From: Spironucleus salmonicida
Taxonomy: Eukaryota; Fornicata; Diplomonadida; Hexamitidae
Direction: 5' to 3'
Length of the DNA stretch: 64,000 bases
NCBI GenBank assembly: GCA_000497125.2
Contig: CM035318.1
Location: 864,001-928,000 of the forward strand
Under the pieces are notes generated by a model that ran no database searches, was not told the DNA's origin, and saw only the letters and a program-made list of their open reading frames with translations. The translations under genes were made by a program, and so were the position numbers. Positions 1 to 10,088 of this stretch are shown piece after piece. Within the stretch, counting starts at the first letter, position 1. Each line of letters starts with the position of its first letter.

Positions 1-453
1 CTGGGGAGGTACGACGAGGTCCTGCACGGGCTGGACTACCTGCGCACGCACGACTTCGTGCAGACGCTCCCGCCGCCGGCCCGGCTGGCCTTTGCGTTCC
101 AGGGGGCCGTGCCGCGCACCCACGTGTCCCAGACCGAGGAGTTCCGCATCCTCGCCGTGGAGGCCGTTGCGCTCCGGTGCTGGCTGGACGGGCGGGCCGC
201 GCAGCTTGTGGTGGACCGCGAGAAGGTGGCCCTGCCGCACGCGGCGTTCGGCTTCGAGCTCCCGGTCACCATGCAGCGGCTGGGGCGGCGCCAGGTGCGC
301 GTCGGGACCCTGCGGGCGCGGGCGGTGGTGGAGATGCAGGAGGAGGACGCCGACCACCTCGCAAAGGTGCTGCAGGTGTACCAAGACCAGTTCGCGGCGG
401 CCAGGGCGCTGGACCTCGGGCAGTGCGACCTGTACAGCGTGCTGGGCGTGTGA
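1..453 (+). CDS. LRR-type protein, C-terminal part (copy 1, cut by window start)
   Basis: This open frame enters from the window edge and ends at TGA 451-453. It matches the last 150 residues of the intact gene at 12076-13479, offset 13026. No catalytic motif was recognised in this C-terminal region; it is probably an interaction domain. It converges on the Myb-like gene with a 30-bp gap. Whether the upstream part is present cannot be seen. The function is unknown. Confidence 0.7.
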   Translation: MGRYDEVLHGLDYLRTHDFVQTLPPPARLAFAFQGAVPRTHVSQTEEFRILAVEAVALRCWLDGRAAQLVVDREKVALPHAAFGFELPVTMQRLGRRQVRVGTLRARAVVEMQEEDADHLAKVLQVYQDQFAAARALDLGQCDLYSVLGV

Positions 454-483
454 GGCCGCCCGGCGGCGTAGTGATGCATGCAG

Positions 484-693
484 TCACTCGCAGCAGGCCC
501 GCAGCAGCTTGAGCAGCTCGCCCTCCTGGGCCGGCGCGGCGTCCTTGCGCATGCGGTAGTGCTTGTTCTTGATCACGGCGACCGAGAGCCGCGGGAAGCT
601 CTCGCACCGGATGCGCTCCCACTGGCTCCCGTGGCGCTGCACGACCTGGTGGAGGCGCTCCTCCTGCTCGTAGGTCCATCGGTAGGCTGGCAT
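484..693 (-). CDS. Single-repeat Myb/SANT-like protein, 69 aa (copy 1)
   Basis: The protein has one Myb-type helix-turn-helix repeat across residues 5-49: a W..EQEERL start, then HGSQWERIR, then FPRL and VIKNKHYRM, matching the tryptophan spacing and K-N-[KR]-[HY] recognition helix of Myb/SANT repeats. That suggests DNA binding. The start is set by MPAYRW, preceded by ACTCCACA directly at the ATG as in several neighbours; a longer upstream frame is an artefact. The copy differs from the others by a few residues (VV for AV; EGE for DGE). Confidence 0.72.
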   Translation of the reverse strand: MPAYRWTYEQEERLHQVVQRHGSQWERIRCESFPRLSVAVIKNKHYRMRKDAAPAQEGELLKLLRACCE

Positions 694-835
694 TGTGGAG
701 TGGCGAGTACATTGGCGACAGGGACGCGGGCGGGTCCGACGCCGCGTGCCGTAGAAAGCAGGCGTGGGCCCGAGAATACCCCGCGATAGGGCAGTTTTTT
801 CTGCGAGTACGAGGAGCGGTGAGGAAAGGAAAGTG

Positions 836-1858
836 TCACTCGTGGTGGGCATGGCCGTGGTCGTGCCCATGATCGTGCCCGCCGGTGACCACCTCGATCA
901 CGTTGCTCACGCTGACGAGGCCGAAGCCCAGCAGCGTCCACAGCGCCCCGCCGGCGACCTCGCGCGCGGTGCCGGTGATCTCGTGGCCGAGGATCTCGAC
1001 CAGCACGATCGCCAGGAAGGTGCCCGCCGCGAAGCTCATGAAGCAGTCCTTGGTCACGTTGAAGGCCACGCCCGCCTCGCTCACGTGCGCGAGCCGCATG
1101 ACCGCGAAGGTCACCAGCTGGGCCACCGGCGTCGCGAAGGCGATGGGCAGGGCGAAGGCGAGGTTCTGGCGCCGGCTGAGCCCCTTGCGCATGCCCGCGA
1201 TCACCTGGCACGACACGTCGCACCACTTGTGCATCAGGATGGCGAGCGCCAGGAACGCGCCCTCGTGCAGGTCGGTCTGGAAGCCGAGGATCACGCCCTC
1301 GGACACGTCGTGGATCATGAGGCTGAGCATGAGCGCCTTGATGGTGGAGTCGGGCCTCACTGCGGGTGGCGCGGTGGCCTGGCAGGTCTCGGTGCAGTTG
1401 TCCGCGTCGTGGTCGTGGCAGTGGTTGTTGCGGTCCACCACGCAGGAGGGGCCGCAGTGGCCGAAGGTCATGGACGCGTGGGCCTCGCAGTCCAGCGGCG
1501 CGCTGCCGGTGTCCGAGGCCGAGGCGTTGTCGGGGTGGCCGTGGTCATGGTCGTGCCCGTGGTTGTGGCCCACCTGGATCACCACCAGCATCGCGAGGAT
1601 GCCCAGGAAGAGCACCACCGAGCTCACCGGGAAGTCCCCGCAGGCGTGGTTCAGCGCGTCCCCGGACTCGGGGATGATGTGCAGCAGCGCCACGCCCGCC
1701 AGCATGCCGCCCGAGAGGCAGTTCATCCGGCCCGTCACCCGCGTGCTCTTCGCGAGCCGCTGCACCAGGTAGGGCAGCACGCCGCCCAGCAGGGCCACCA
1801 CGAGGATCAGCAGGGCCGAGAGCGGTTGGAAGATTTCGATCGCGAGGGCGCTTGACAT
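836..1858 (-). CDS. ZIP-family divalent metal transporter, 340 aa (copy 1)
   Basis: This polytopic membrane protein is of the ZIP (SLC39) superfamily, which moves zinc or iron toward the cytosol. Membrane segments lie at about residues 10-33, 48-65 and 78-96. A His-rich loop follows (HNHGHDHDHGH), then a Cys/His cluster (about 120-155), then the metal-site helix HDVSEGVILG (about 183) and a partner helix with HKWCDVSC. The C-terminus is again His-rich. Length is normal for the family. ZIP proteins usually carry HS..EG; HD..EG here is a mild variant. It is encoded almost wholly with GC-ending codons. Confidence 0.9.
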   Translation of the reverse strand: MSSALAIEIFQPLSALLILVVALLGGVLPYLVQRLAKSTRVTGRMNCLSGGMLAGVALLHIIPESGDALNHACGDFPVSSVVLFLGILAMLVVIQVGHNHGHDHDHGHPDNASASDTGSAPLDCEAHASMTFGHCGPSCVVDRNNHCHDHDADNCTETCQATAPPAVRPDSTIKALMLSLMIHDVSEGVILGFQTDLHEGAFLALAILMHKWCDVSCQVIAGMRKGLSRRQNLAFALPIAFATPVAQLVTFAVMRLAHVSEAGVAFNVTKDCFMSFAAGTFLAIVLVEILGHEITGTAREVAGGALWTLLGFGLVSVSNVIEVVTGGHDHGHDHGHAHHE

Positions 1859-1957
1859 TGGGGGAGTGGTGCGGCGGAAAGAAAGCCGAATTTTGGGGGA
1901 ACATCTCGCGTACCGTATAATATCCTAATTCCCCGCGCCGCTCCACGCCGCCCAGTA

Positions 1958-2057
1958 TCATTCCCCACGCCGGCCGCACTCCCGCCCGGCCCCCGCCAGG
2001 AGGCGCTGCACCCGCCCGCACAGCCGCGCGTCACTGCACAGGTCGTGGGCCAGAGGT
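1958..2057 (-). pseudogene. C-terminal remnant of DPE2-like gene (copy 1)
   Basis: The last roughly 33 codons and TGA of the DPE2-like gene (compare 4551-4650) are present and then the match stops at about 2057, where the DNA becomes AT-rich. The upstream frame stays open for a while but does not resemble the GH77 domain. This is a repeat-edge fragment, not a functional gene. Confidence 0.6.
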
Positions 2058-2313
2058 GTACACGTTCTGACAAACTTTAGAAAATACTAAAATTTTAAAA
2101 CATAGATTATATGTATTTATGTATATGAAGATTCGAATGGGTAGATATTTCTGAAAAGATACAAAATCAGAAAGTAAACTGATGGATGAGATGAAAGGAA
2201 AATAATGTTTTGAAATTAAAATTATCTATTACCATCTTTATATCAAATATAATACAATATAAACCACAAATAGTAACTATAACAATATTATATAATATTT
2301 ATATTTATAAAAA
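2058..2313. promoter_or_regulatory. AT-rich upstream region of DPE2-like gene
   Basis: This AT-rich stretch holds a TATTATATAATATTTATA run about 15-35 bp before the ATG at 2314. TATATAA-type elements at this distance recur before many genes in the window. No gene is seen here. Confidence 0.45.
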
Positions 2314-4650
2314 ATGACGATCTAGTTTACTATAAATAACTACACAACATAGCTAGGCGAAAATTTATATATTATAGGATCTCTGCCAGAATTAGGTGAA
2401 AACAATATTTATAAAGCAATTCCACTAAAGTTTATAGACAACAAATGGTAAATTTAAGTTCATTTTAAATCTATCAAATCTGGGACATATAAGTATTTTT
2501 CAAACCTAAACCAGGACACGTACCTCCGAAAGCTGCCAATAATGCCCCAAAATACGACGGAAATACTTGAAATTTCGGATGATTGGTCTCCGCAAAGAAC
2601 CGACCCCTGGTACTCGGAAATTTATGATATAATACAACCGAAAACGCAGTTTAAAACTTCAATTCTTGATAATCTAAACCCAGCCGTTGAGTTCGAGGAG
2701 CAGCGGGTAATCATCCGCTGCTTCGCGGCGTACGAGGCTGGGACGCTCGAAATTTCGGGGTCCGGGAACCAGCTACTGAACTGGTCCACACGCTTTAAAA
2801 TGAACCAAATTGCACCCCGCACGTTCGAGCTGGAGCTGCTGTTCGAGCCACAGGAGGAGCCCTTTGCATTCAAATTCCTCAGGGACGGCACATACGAGGC
2901 CGGTCCCAACCGCTGCTTCTCCTACCGTCCAGGCGTGCAAGTACTAAACTGCTTCTACCGCTATGACTGCATTCCGCTGCTCCGCGTGGCCGGAATTTCG
3001 CTTGTGCGGACGCAATTTCCGCTGCAGAAAGTCGAAAAAATGGTCGATTTCGCACACAGCGCCGGTTTCAAAACCATAGCATTCCCATGCATCCATGCGG
3101 TCGACAGCAGCTTCGCGCTCGATCACGCAGTATTCGGCCTCGATGATGCCAGTGTACGCGCCGAATTCGACCGAATTCCGCTCTTCGAGCGCGTGGAAAG
3201 CACAATATAGCGCGTTCAGCGCAGCACATCGCTGTGCTACTGGCTTCCCGGCTACGCTGTCTACCGCGCCGTCTAGGGCGATCCTGACCTTCTCGGCAGC
3301 TTCGCGACGGACCGCGAGCGCGAAGGCTTCATAAGCCGCGTTTTCTTCACCGAAAAGCGCTTCCAGAGCGCGTATTTCGTAGCGTTTGAGCAGCTGCTGT
3401 TGCATGAGCTCCTGGAAACGGCCGTGCGCTACGCGCACGCGAACGGCATATTCCTGACCGGCGAGTTCTCGTTCACGATACCACGCAAGTCGCACAATTT
3501 GTGGCAGTTCGGACGCTTCTATACGCAGGGCTCGCAGGGTGCCGTGGACCTCGAGGCGCGCACGTCCTGCAATTTGAACTGTCCGGTGCTGAACTGGGGG
3601 AGCCTCAAGGAGGCCAATTACGTGTTTCTGCAGCACCAGATCTCGCAGTTGGAGCAGTACTTCAAGCACGTCGTACTAGCGACCTCCGAGCAGTTCTTCA
3701 GGACGTGGGAAATACCGGCAGAGTGCTTCCGCACAAACGGGCGCTTGGGGCGCTTTTCACCTGCGAATCCGATCCAAATTTCGAGCATTCCGGTGCACAA
3801 CCCACAGCGGCTCGTGCTGCCGAATCTGGCGATTTCGCACCTCGTGCCAGCCGTGATCAGCCGTGAGCAGGGGCAGCGGCTGGTATCGCTGGATATTCTG
3901 ACTGTTAAAGGCGATTCCTACGAGTTCCAAATGAGCGAAAAAGCGGCATGTAAGCTCCTGCACGATCAGCCTGTTTTGCAGGAATCCGTGCAAAAGATCA
4001 ACGGAAATCGCTGCATGGCGCCTGATCTCGCATACCCGCTGCTGAACTGCCACCCACTCATCCAGAACTAGCTGCAGTGCAGCGAAACGGCGTTTTTCAA
4101 AAGCCTCAGCCAGGCCGAGCAGGACGTCTTGCGTGGCATTTCGGGAAACTACTTCTGGAATCAGCACTGCTGCTGGATTGCGCGCGGCCACGAGCGATTA
4201 CAGTGGCTCCAGGGCATCGGCCAGGTCTTGTTTTCGTGTCGTGGTAGGAGCGAGCACTAATTTGAGGCTGAGTTCCTGAAATAAGGGATTTTGCTCAGCA
4301 ATCAGTTTCAGTTTCAGGGCAGCTCTGCCAGGGGGTGGATGAGCCTTACTGAAAGCAACATCTCATTTCGTGACAGTTTACTCGAGTAAAAATTTCGTGT
4401 TGATGAGTATATTAAGTCTATTAGTGGTGAAAGAAACTCGTAGAATTCTACAAAAGACAAAATAAAGATACTAATGACAGAAATGCTTAACTCAGATTCT
4501 ATGATCACTTTGGTACACTTGGATGATATTATCTCGCTGGCCGACGGCACGCCTCTGGCCCACGACCTGTGCAGTGACGCGCGGCTGTGCGGGCGGGTGC
4601 AGCGCCTCCTGGCGGGGGCCGGGCGGGAGTACGGCCGGCGTGGGGAATGA
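2314..4650 (+). CDS. Catalytically dead DPE2-like protein (2x CBM20 + GH77), 778 aa
   Basis: With TAA/TAG as Gln, one frame runs from ATG 2314 to TGA 4648-4650. Residues 1-75 match the first starch-binding CBM20 module of the DPE2 at 34109-36745 (NNYT start, YIIGSLPELG), a second CBM20 follows (WSPQRTDPWY), then a GH77 fold. The GH77 motif FRIDHVLGWFRIWEIP is replaced by an aligned block with Ala (about residue 456) at the nucleophile Asp; GEDLG becomes SCRGRSE and the HD pair becomes SN. The C-terminus still aligns (DLCSDARLCGRV). It is probably a glucan-binding pseudoenzyme or scaffold. GC content jumps within the gene, AT-rich at 2314-2500 and 4330-4530. The family is secure; the non-enzymatic role is inferred. 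Confidence 0.82.
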
Positions 4651-4685
4651 TACTGGGCGGCGTGGAGCGGCGCGGGGAATTAGGA

Positions 4686-4698
4686 TATTATACGGTAC
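4686..4698 (+). promoter_or_regulatory. Core promoter-like element TATTATACGGTAC before ZIP
   Basis: TATTATACGGTAC lies 52-64 bp before the ZIP ATG and recurs exactly 24-36 bp before the 352-aa gene at 46867 (and its mirror at 26176). The ZIP copies at 1858 and 14884 carry it too. This recurrence before unrelated genes suggests a core promoter element. Confidence 0.55.
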
Positions 4699-4749
4699 GC
4701 GAGATGTTCCCCCGAAATTCGGCTTTCTTTCCGCCGCACCACTCCCCCA

Positions 4750-5772
4750 ATGTCAAGCGCCCTCGCGATCGAAATCTTCCAACCGCTCTCGGCCCTGCTG
4801 ATCCTCGTGGTGGCCCTGCTGGGCGGCGTGCTGCCCTACCTGGTGCAGCGGCTCGCGAAGAGCACGCGGGTGACGGGCCGGATGAACTGCCTCTCGGGCG
4901 GCATGCTGGCGGGCGTGGCGCTGCTGCACATCATCCCCGAGTCCGGGGACGCGCTGAACCACGCCTGCGGGGACTTCCCGGTGAGCTCGGTGGTGCTCTT
5001 CCTGGGCATCCTCGCGATGCTGGTGGTGATCCAGGTGGGCCACAACCACGGGCACGACCATGACCACGGCCACCCCGACAACGCCTCGGCCTCGGACACC
5101 GGCAGCGCGCCGCTGGACTGCGAGGCCCACGCGTCCATGACCTTCGGCCACTGCGGCCCCTCCTGCGTGGTGGACCGCAACAACCACTGCCACGACCACG
5201 ACGCGGACAACTGCACCGAGACCTGCCAGGCCACCGCGCCACCCGCAGTGAGGCCCGACTCCACCATCAAGGCGCTCATGCTCAGCCTCATGATCCACGA
5301 CGTGTCCGAGGGCGTGATCCTCGGCTTCCAGACCGACCTGCACGAGGGCGCGTTCCTGGCGCTCGCCATCCTGATGCACAAGTGGTGCGACGTGTCGTGC
5401 CAGGTGATCGCGGGCATGCGCAAGGGGCTCAGCCGGCGCCAGAACCTCGCCTTCGCCCTGCCCATCGCCTTCGCGACGCCGGTGGCCCAGCTGGTGACCT
5501 TCGCGGTCATGCGGCTCGCGCACGTGAGCGAGGCGGGCGTGGCCTTCAACGTGACCAAGGACTGCTTCATGAGCTTCGCGGCGGGCACCTTCCTGGCGAT
5601 CGTGCTGGTCGAGATCCTCGGCCACGAGATCACCGGCACCGCGCGCGAGGTCGCCGGCGGGGCGCTGTGGACGCTGCTGGGCTTCGGCCTCGTCAGCGTG
5701 AGCAACGTGATCGAGGTGGTCACCGGCGGGCACGATCATGGGCACGACCACGGCCATGCCCACCACGAGTGA
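4750..5772 (+). CDS. ZIP-family divalent metal transporter, 340 aa (copy 2)
   Basis: Protein identical to copy 1 and intact. It sits 99 bp downstream of the DPE2-like gene on the same strand and 142 bp before the Myb-like gene. The start is set by the CACTCCCCCA run directly before the ATG. Three near-identical copies in 15 kb could raise dosage of metal uptake, if all are expressed. Confidence 0.9.
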   Translation: MSSALAIEIFQPLSALLILVVALLGGVLPYLVQRLAKSTRVTGRMNCLSGGMLAGVALLHIIPESGDALNHACGDFPVSSVVLFLGILAMLVVIQVGHNHGHDHDHGHPDNASASDTGSAPLDCEAHASMTFGHCGPSCVVDRNNHCHDHDADNCTETCQATAPPAVRPDSTIKALMLSLMIHDVSEGVILGFQTDLHEGAFLALAILMHKWCDVSCQVIAGMRKGLSRRQNLAFALPIAFATPVAQLVTFAVMRLAHVSEAGVAFNVTKDCFMSFAAGTFLAIVLVEILGHEITGTAREVAGGALWTLLGFGLVSVSNVIEVVTGGHDHGHDHGHAHHE

Positions 5773-5914
5773 CACTTTCCTTTCCTCACCGCTCCTCGTA
5801 CTCGCAGAAAAAACTGCCCTATCGCGGGGTATTCTCGGGCCCACGCCTGCTTTCTACGGCACGCGGCGTCGGACCCGCCCGCGTCCCTGTCGCCAATGTA
5901 CTCGCCACTCCACA

Positions 5915-6124
5915 ATGCCAGCCTACCGATGGACCTACGAGCAGGAGGAGCGCCTCCACCAGGCCGTGCAGCGCCACGGGAGCCAGTGGGAGCGCATCCG
6001 GTGCGAGAGCTTCCCGCGGCTCTCGGTCGCCGTGATCAAGAACAAGCACTACCGCATGCGCAAGGACGCCGCGCCGGCCCAGGATGGCGAGTTGCTCAAG
6101 CTGCTGCAGGCCTGCTGCGAGTGA
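5915..6124 (+). CDS. Single-repeat Myb/SANT-like protein, 69 aa (copy 2)
   Basis: Same gene as 484-693 in opposite orientation, with residues AV and DGE in place of VV and EGE. It has the ACTCCACA leader at the ATG and ends at TGA 6122-6124, 30 bp from the convergent LRR-protein tail. Confidence 0.72.
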   Translation: MPAYRWTYEQEERLHQAVQRHGSQWERIRCESFPRLSVAVIKNKHYRMRKDAAPAQDGELLKLLQACCE

Positions 6125-6154
6125 CTGCATGCATCACTACGCCGCCGGGCGGCC

Positions 6155-6739
6155 TCACACGCCCAGCACGCTGTACAGGTCGCACTGCCCGAGGTCCAGC
6201 GCCCTGGCCGCCGCGAACTGGTCTTGGTACACCTGCAGCACCTTTGCGAGGTGGTCGGCGTCCTCCTCCTGCATCTCCACCACCGCCCGCGCCCGCAGGG
6301 TCCCGACGCGCACCTGGCGCCGCCCCAGCCGCTGCATGGTGACCGGGAGCTCGAAGCCGAACGCCGCGTGCGGCAGGGCCACCTTCTCGCGGTCCACCAC
6401 AAGCTGCGCGGCCCGCCCGTCCAGCCAGCACCGGAGCGCAACGGCCTCCACGGCGAGGATGCGGAACTCCTCGGTCTGGGACACGTGGGTGCGCGGCACG
6501 GCCCCCTGGAACGCAAAGGCCAGCCGGGCCGGCGGCGGGAGCGTCTGCACGAAGTCGTGCGTGCGCAGGTAGTCCAGCCCGTGCAGGACCTCGTCGTACC
6601 TCCCCAGCCGCGCGTAGAAGCGCTCCAGCGCCTCGCGCGCAGTGAGCACGGGCTCCGGCTCGCTTTGCGGCGCGGCCTCTGCGTCCTCCTCCGCCTCCGA
6701 CTCGCTGCTCGGGGCTGCCGCTGGCCGGGGGATGGGCAT
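6155..6739 (-). pseudogene. 5'-truncated LRR-protein gene (copy 2)
   Basis: The frame matches the C-terminal 193 residues of the intact gene at 12076-13479, but homology ends at about 6735 where an ATG happens to sit in frame. The leucine-rich-repeat half is missing. A shortened protein could still be made from that ATG, but truncation by the repeat junction is the simpler reading. Confidence 0.65.
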
Positions 6740-6779
6740 GGTAGGATGGGATGCGAGCTGGTGGTGAGTGAATCAACTA

Positions 6780-6825
6780 ATTAGTAAGTAAGTAAGTAAG
6801 TCAGTCAGTCAGTAAGTAAGTAAAA
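6780..6825. repeat. Short TAAG/TCAG tetranucleotide tract
   Basis: Tandem TAAG units, then TCAG units, then TAAG units again lie just beyond the IR-B junction at 6735. Its position at the junction may mark a breakpoint or repair scar. Confidence 0.7.
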
Positions 6826-7455
6826 GCAAGATCGGTAAAACCCATTTCAGAAATGACAAAGACACAGTATTGTTATGCATAATGCATAGATATTGAATCA
6901 TCTATCGATGCAAGACGATGACGCATGGAATCATCATTAGAAGTAAGGATCATTTTACGCATGTAACCCATAAAGGGCATCGCTCAAATTTATGGATTCA
7001 GGACACGAGGGGCCCAGATCAATAGTTTACAAATGCAATTTTCCGAAAAATCGCAGGCATTATTATTTATAATACATGAATCTTGATCGATTTATCATAT
7101 ATGATGGATATCCAGCCCAAAATCCAGCGATCTCTTTAGACACTGCGGGCCGGCTGGGTCGCCCAAGCGCCGAATTTTTGAATAGAACCATACCCATCAA
7201 ATCATAAGAAATGAGATCATTAGTCGCACAGATACCCAAGAAACAACCGGGTGACCCGAATAGCAAACCAGAAATCCACAAGGACCAATTAAAAAGCATG
7301 TCACAAATCATATAAATAGAACCAATACCCATACACCAATGATACAAATCAAGTAGTCAAGAAATGAGATTAAAAATAAAAACAAATTAAAATTCATCGA
7401 TTCGAATAGCGTAAAATAGAATATAAATATACACAATACATTCATATGTAATGCA
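6826..7455. other. Intergenic DNA of intermediate GC, no secure gene
   Basis: This stretch is less AT-rich than other spacers. A minus-strand frame at about 6937-7347 is open with TAA as Gln and has hydrophobic segments, but it lacks an ATG at its start and any recognised motif. It is left uncalled. Confidence 0.4.
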
Positions 7456-8079
<624 letters not shown>

Positions 8080-8142
8080 AGGGGTGAGTGGACCACCGAC
8101 GCGCATGCGGCCCTAGAGGGAAACAAAGAAAATGACAAGATA

Positions 8143-8466
8143 TCACTTGAGCTCCTTCTCGGCGTGGAAGATGCCGTGGAGGTTGCAGTAGGAGGTGGCC
8201 ACGATTTTGGAGTAGCTGGCGATCTCGAACACGGAGAACTCGGCGACGGGCTCGGTGAGGCCGGGGTAGAAGTGGGCAGAGCCGAGCTCGATGAGGACGG
8301 CGCCCTTGAGGCCGTAGATCTTGATCTCGCCGATGTAGTGCTTGTCGGAGGTGGGGTGGAGCTCCTTCTCGCCGCACTGCACGTGGACCTTGCTGCCGGT
8401 GACGGTGATGTGGGGCACGTGCTTGTTGTTCTCGACGGCTGCGTGGATGATGGTCTGGAATGACAT
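8143..8466 (-). CDS. Superoxide reductase (neelaredoxin/desulfoferrodoxin class II-like), 107 aa
   Basis: The enzyme reduces superoxide to hydrogen peroxide at a non-haem Fe(His4Cys) centre in the cytosol of anaerobes. The ligands are visible: His16 in KHVPHI, His37 in ELHP, His43 in KHYIGEI, and Cys94/His97 in YCNLHGIF. The N-terminal desulforedoxin domain with its second iron is absent, so this is the one-iron form. The start follows ACTCCACA at the ATG, as in the Myb-like gene. Superoxide reductase is known in Giardia, which supports a diplomonad-like anaerobe. Confidence 0.88.
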   Translation of the reverse strand: MSFQTIIHAAVENNKHVPHITVTGSKVHVQCGEKELHPTSDKHYIGEIKIYGLKGAVLIELGSAHFYPGLTEPVAEFSVFEIASYSKIVATSYCNLHGIFHAEKELK

Positions 8467-8568
8467 TGTGGAGTGGGCGCAGATTTATGACCCGCGAATC
8501 GGGATCGCGGCCCAATCCCGTTTACCCAAAGTATACAAAACGTAAAGCGCTGTATACTTTGTACACCC

Positions 8569-8751
8569 TCACTCCCGCTCGAGGGCCTCCAGGCGGCGCC
8601 CCAGCTCCAGCAGCTCCACCTTCGCGCGCGAGAACGCGTCGAAGAAGCGCCGCGCCTGGACGTAGGGCACGGGCCGCGCGCCGGGCAGGTCGAAGCGGAT
8701 CACGGCCGCGGGGTGGATCAGGGGGCGGCGCAGGGCGCTCAGCGTGCTCAT
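8569..8751 (-). CDS. Small hypothetical protein, 60 aa
   Basis: The GC-rich frame ends at TGA. The start ATG is preceded by GACGCTCCAA and, about 35-45 bp upstream, by GCGTATTATATACCC, a TATA-like element. The C-terminal half (about 30-60) is a charged amphipathic helix, possibly a coiled coil. It is not recognised. Confidence 0.5.
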   Translation of the reverse strand: MSTLSALRRPLIHPAAVIRFDLPGARPVPYVQARRFFDAFSRAKVELLELGRRLEALERE

Positions 8752-9079
8752 TTGGAGCGTCAGTTACTGGGCCGCGGGCCGCTGCGGGTATATAATACGC
8801 GCGCGTCTGGGAGGGGAGCCCCGCCCTGGGTATCGGACCGTAATAGGCCGCTCCAGAAACCAGTTTCGGCACACTTAAGAACAGACGCCGCATCCCCCGT
8901 AATACCGCGGCCCCGCCAGGACAGAAACTGTTTTTACTTGCGTTTCGCTGCGGCGCACACTGGGCTTTTCTATGGCGGCCTTCGGAGCGGAGTACCATGT
9001 AGGCGCCGTCCTCCGCGGAAGGCGGAGCGGGCCCGCCCGGAATGGAATACAACAATGCTCACTCGCCGCGCCCGGGCGC
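8752..9079. promoter_or_regulatory. GC-rich spacer with TATA-like element
   Basis: This holds the TATTATATA element of the downstream small gene; the remainder is GC-rich with no supported gene. Confidence 0.4.
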
Positions 9080-9394
9080 TCACAGCAGCTGGGGGCTGTC
9101 GACGTCCCTGACCACCGGGATCCGGGGCAGCTGGTCCCCGCCGGCGCCCATCACCTGCCAGGCTGGCTGGACCCCCTGGCCGGCCACCTCGACGGTCTCC
9201 TGGCGGCAGGCCTGCGTCTTGACCATGCCCAGGACCTGCTGCACCTGGTCCATGTAGTCGTGGTAGGTCCGCCTCTGGTCGCGCTGGACCTTGCAGCAGC
9301 AACAGCAGAAGGTGATGGCCCCGCTGGCGATGAAGACCATGAGCAGTACCATGACGGAGATCAGCACGGCCTCGGTCGAGCTCACTCCTCCCAT
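9080..9394 (-). CDS. Single-pass membrane protein with Cys cluster, 104 aa
   Basis: After a short N-terminus, residues about 8-30 form a membrane helix that ends in FCCCCCKVQ, a five-Cys run at the cytosolic face, typical of palmitoylated or lipid-clustered anchors. The tail is soluble and Gln-rich. The start is preceded by CCCTCCACACAA. The family is not recognised. Confidence 0.6.
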   Translation of the reverse strand: MGGVSSTEAVLISVMVLLMVFIASGAITFCCCCCKVQRDQRRTYHDYMDQVQQVLGMVKTQACRQETVEVAGQGVQPAWQVMGAGGDQLPRIPVVRDVDSPQLL

Positions 9395-9509
9395 TTGTGT
9401 GGAGGGGGATAAAGAGAGTTGGTGCGGCGGGCGGTGCTATTGTACTCGGGAGTGCGGAGACCCCGCTTCTCTTTATCGAGCCGAAACTGCGCCGAGTTCT
9501 TGGGCGGCC

Positions 9510-10088
9510 TCACTTCCCGCCGCCCGCGCTCCGGCTGGGGCGCTGCATGTCCACCAGGTAGCCGATGTCCCAGCGCCCGCGGAACTGCCGGCCCTCGATG
9601 TGCGGGCTGGCGTCGCCGCCGATGCGGTATCCCTTGAAGGCCTTCTGCCGGAGCACCTCCGTCTCGCGGGCCCGGTACACCTGCCGGATGCCCTCCGCCA
9701 CCGACGGCGCCTTGGCTGCCAGGGTCTCCACGATGCGGCAGATCGTGATCAGCTGGTCCTCGAAGTCGTCCACGCCCACGAAGCAGGACGCAGGGCCGTA
9801 GAACACGCCCGAGAGCGCGCGGAAGAAGGGGAAGTTGTGCTGGCTCACGGCCATGACCAGCCGCTCCGTGCCGAAGATATCGCACAGCACCGCGAAGTGG
9901 TACTGGCCGCCCAGGTCGAGCAGGCCGGTGTAGAACGCGAGCAGCTGGTCCGCGGTCTTGGCCCCGGCGTAGTAGAAGAGCTTGGCCACGAAGTACTTCA
10001 TGAGGTTGCCCAGGTCCAGGACCCGGAGCGCCTCCAGCTGGGCGAACTGCCGCTGGACGCCGAAGGGCAGGTCGTCGAACAGCCGCAT
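9510..10088 (-). CDS. Hypothetical protein, 192 aa
   Basis: The GC-rich frame starts at MRLFDDLPFG. An upstream extension to 10211 is open, but TTATACATTC lies 25-35 bp before this ATG, favouring the shorter form. The middle is rich in aromatic and hydrophobic residues (FPFFRALSGVFYG); the C-terminus is basic and Gly-rich. No family is recognised. Confidence 0.55.
   Translation of the reverse strand: MRLFDDLPFGVQRQFAQLEALRVLDLGNLMKYFVAKLFYYAGAKTADQLLAFYTGLLDLGGQYHFAVLCDIFGTERLVMAVSQHNFPFFRALSGVFYGPASCFVGVDDFEDQLITICRIVETLAAKAPSVAEGIRQVYRARETEVLRQKAFKGYRIGGDASPHIEGRQFRGRWDIGYLVDMQRPSRSAGGGK

Larger units (their letters stand above)
1..6607. repeat. Inverted repeat IR-A, arms 1-2057 and 4551-6607
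   Basis: The two arms are reverse complements about a fixed sum of coordinates (p + p' = 6608), with a 2.5-kb loop at 2058-4550. Arm content is LRR-protein tail, Myb-like gene, ZIP gene and the C-terminal tail of a DPE2-like gene. The left arm runs off the window start. Arms differ by scattered substitutions, for example near 500-530 against 6080-6110, so they are diverged copies and not a perfect fold-back. The loop holds the upstream part of the DPE2-like gene whose 3' end lies in the right arm. Confidence 0.93.

Noticed and set aside
36-479. 147-aa minus-strand frame over the LRR tail
   Set aside because: Shadow frame in GC-rich coding DNA.
764-1855. 363-aa His/Arg/Glu-rich frame antisense to ZIP (also at 4753 and 13790)
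   Set aside because: It is the reverse-strand shadow of the ZIP gene, caused by high GC3; the sense frame has clear family motifs.
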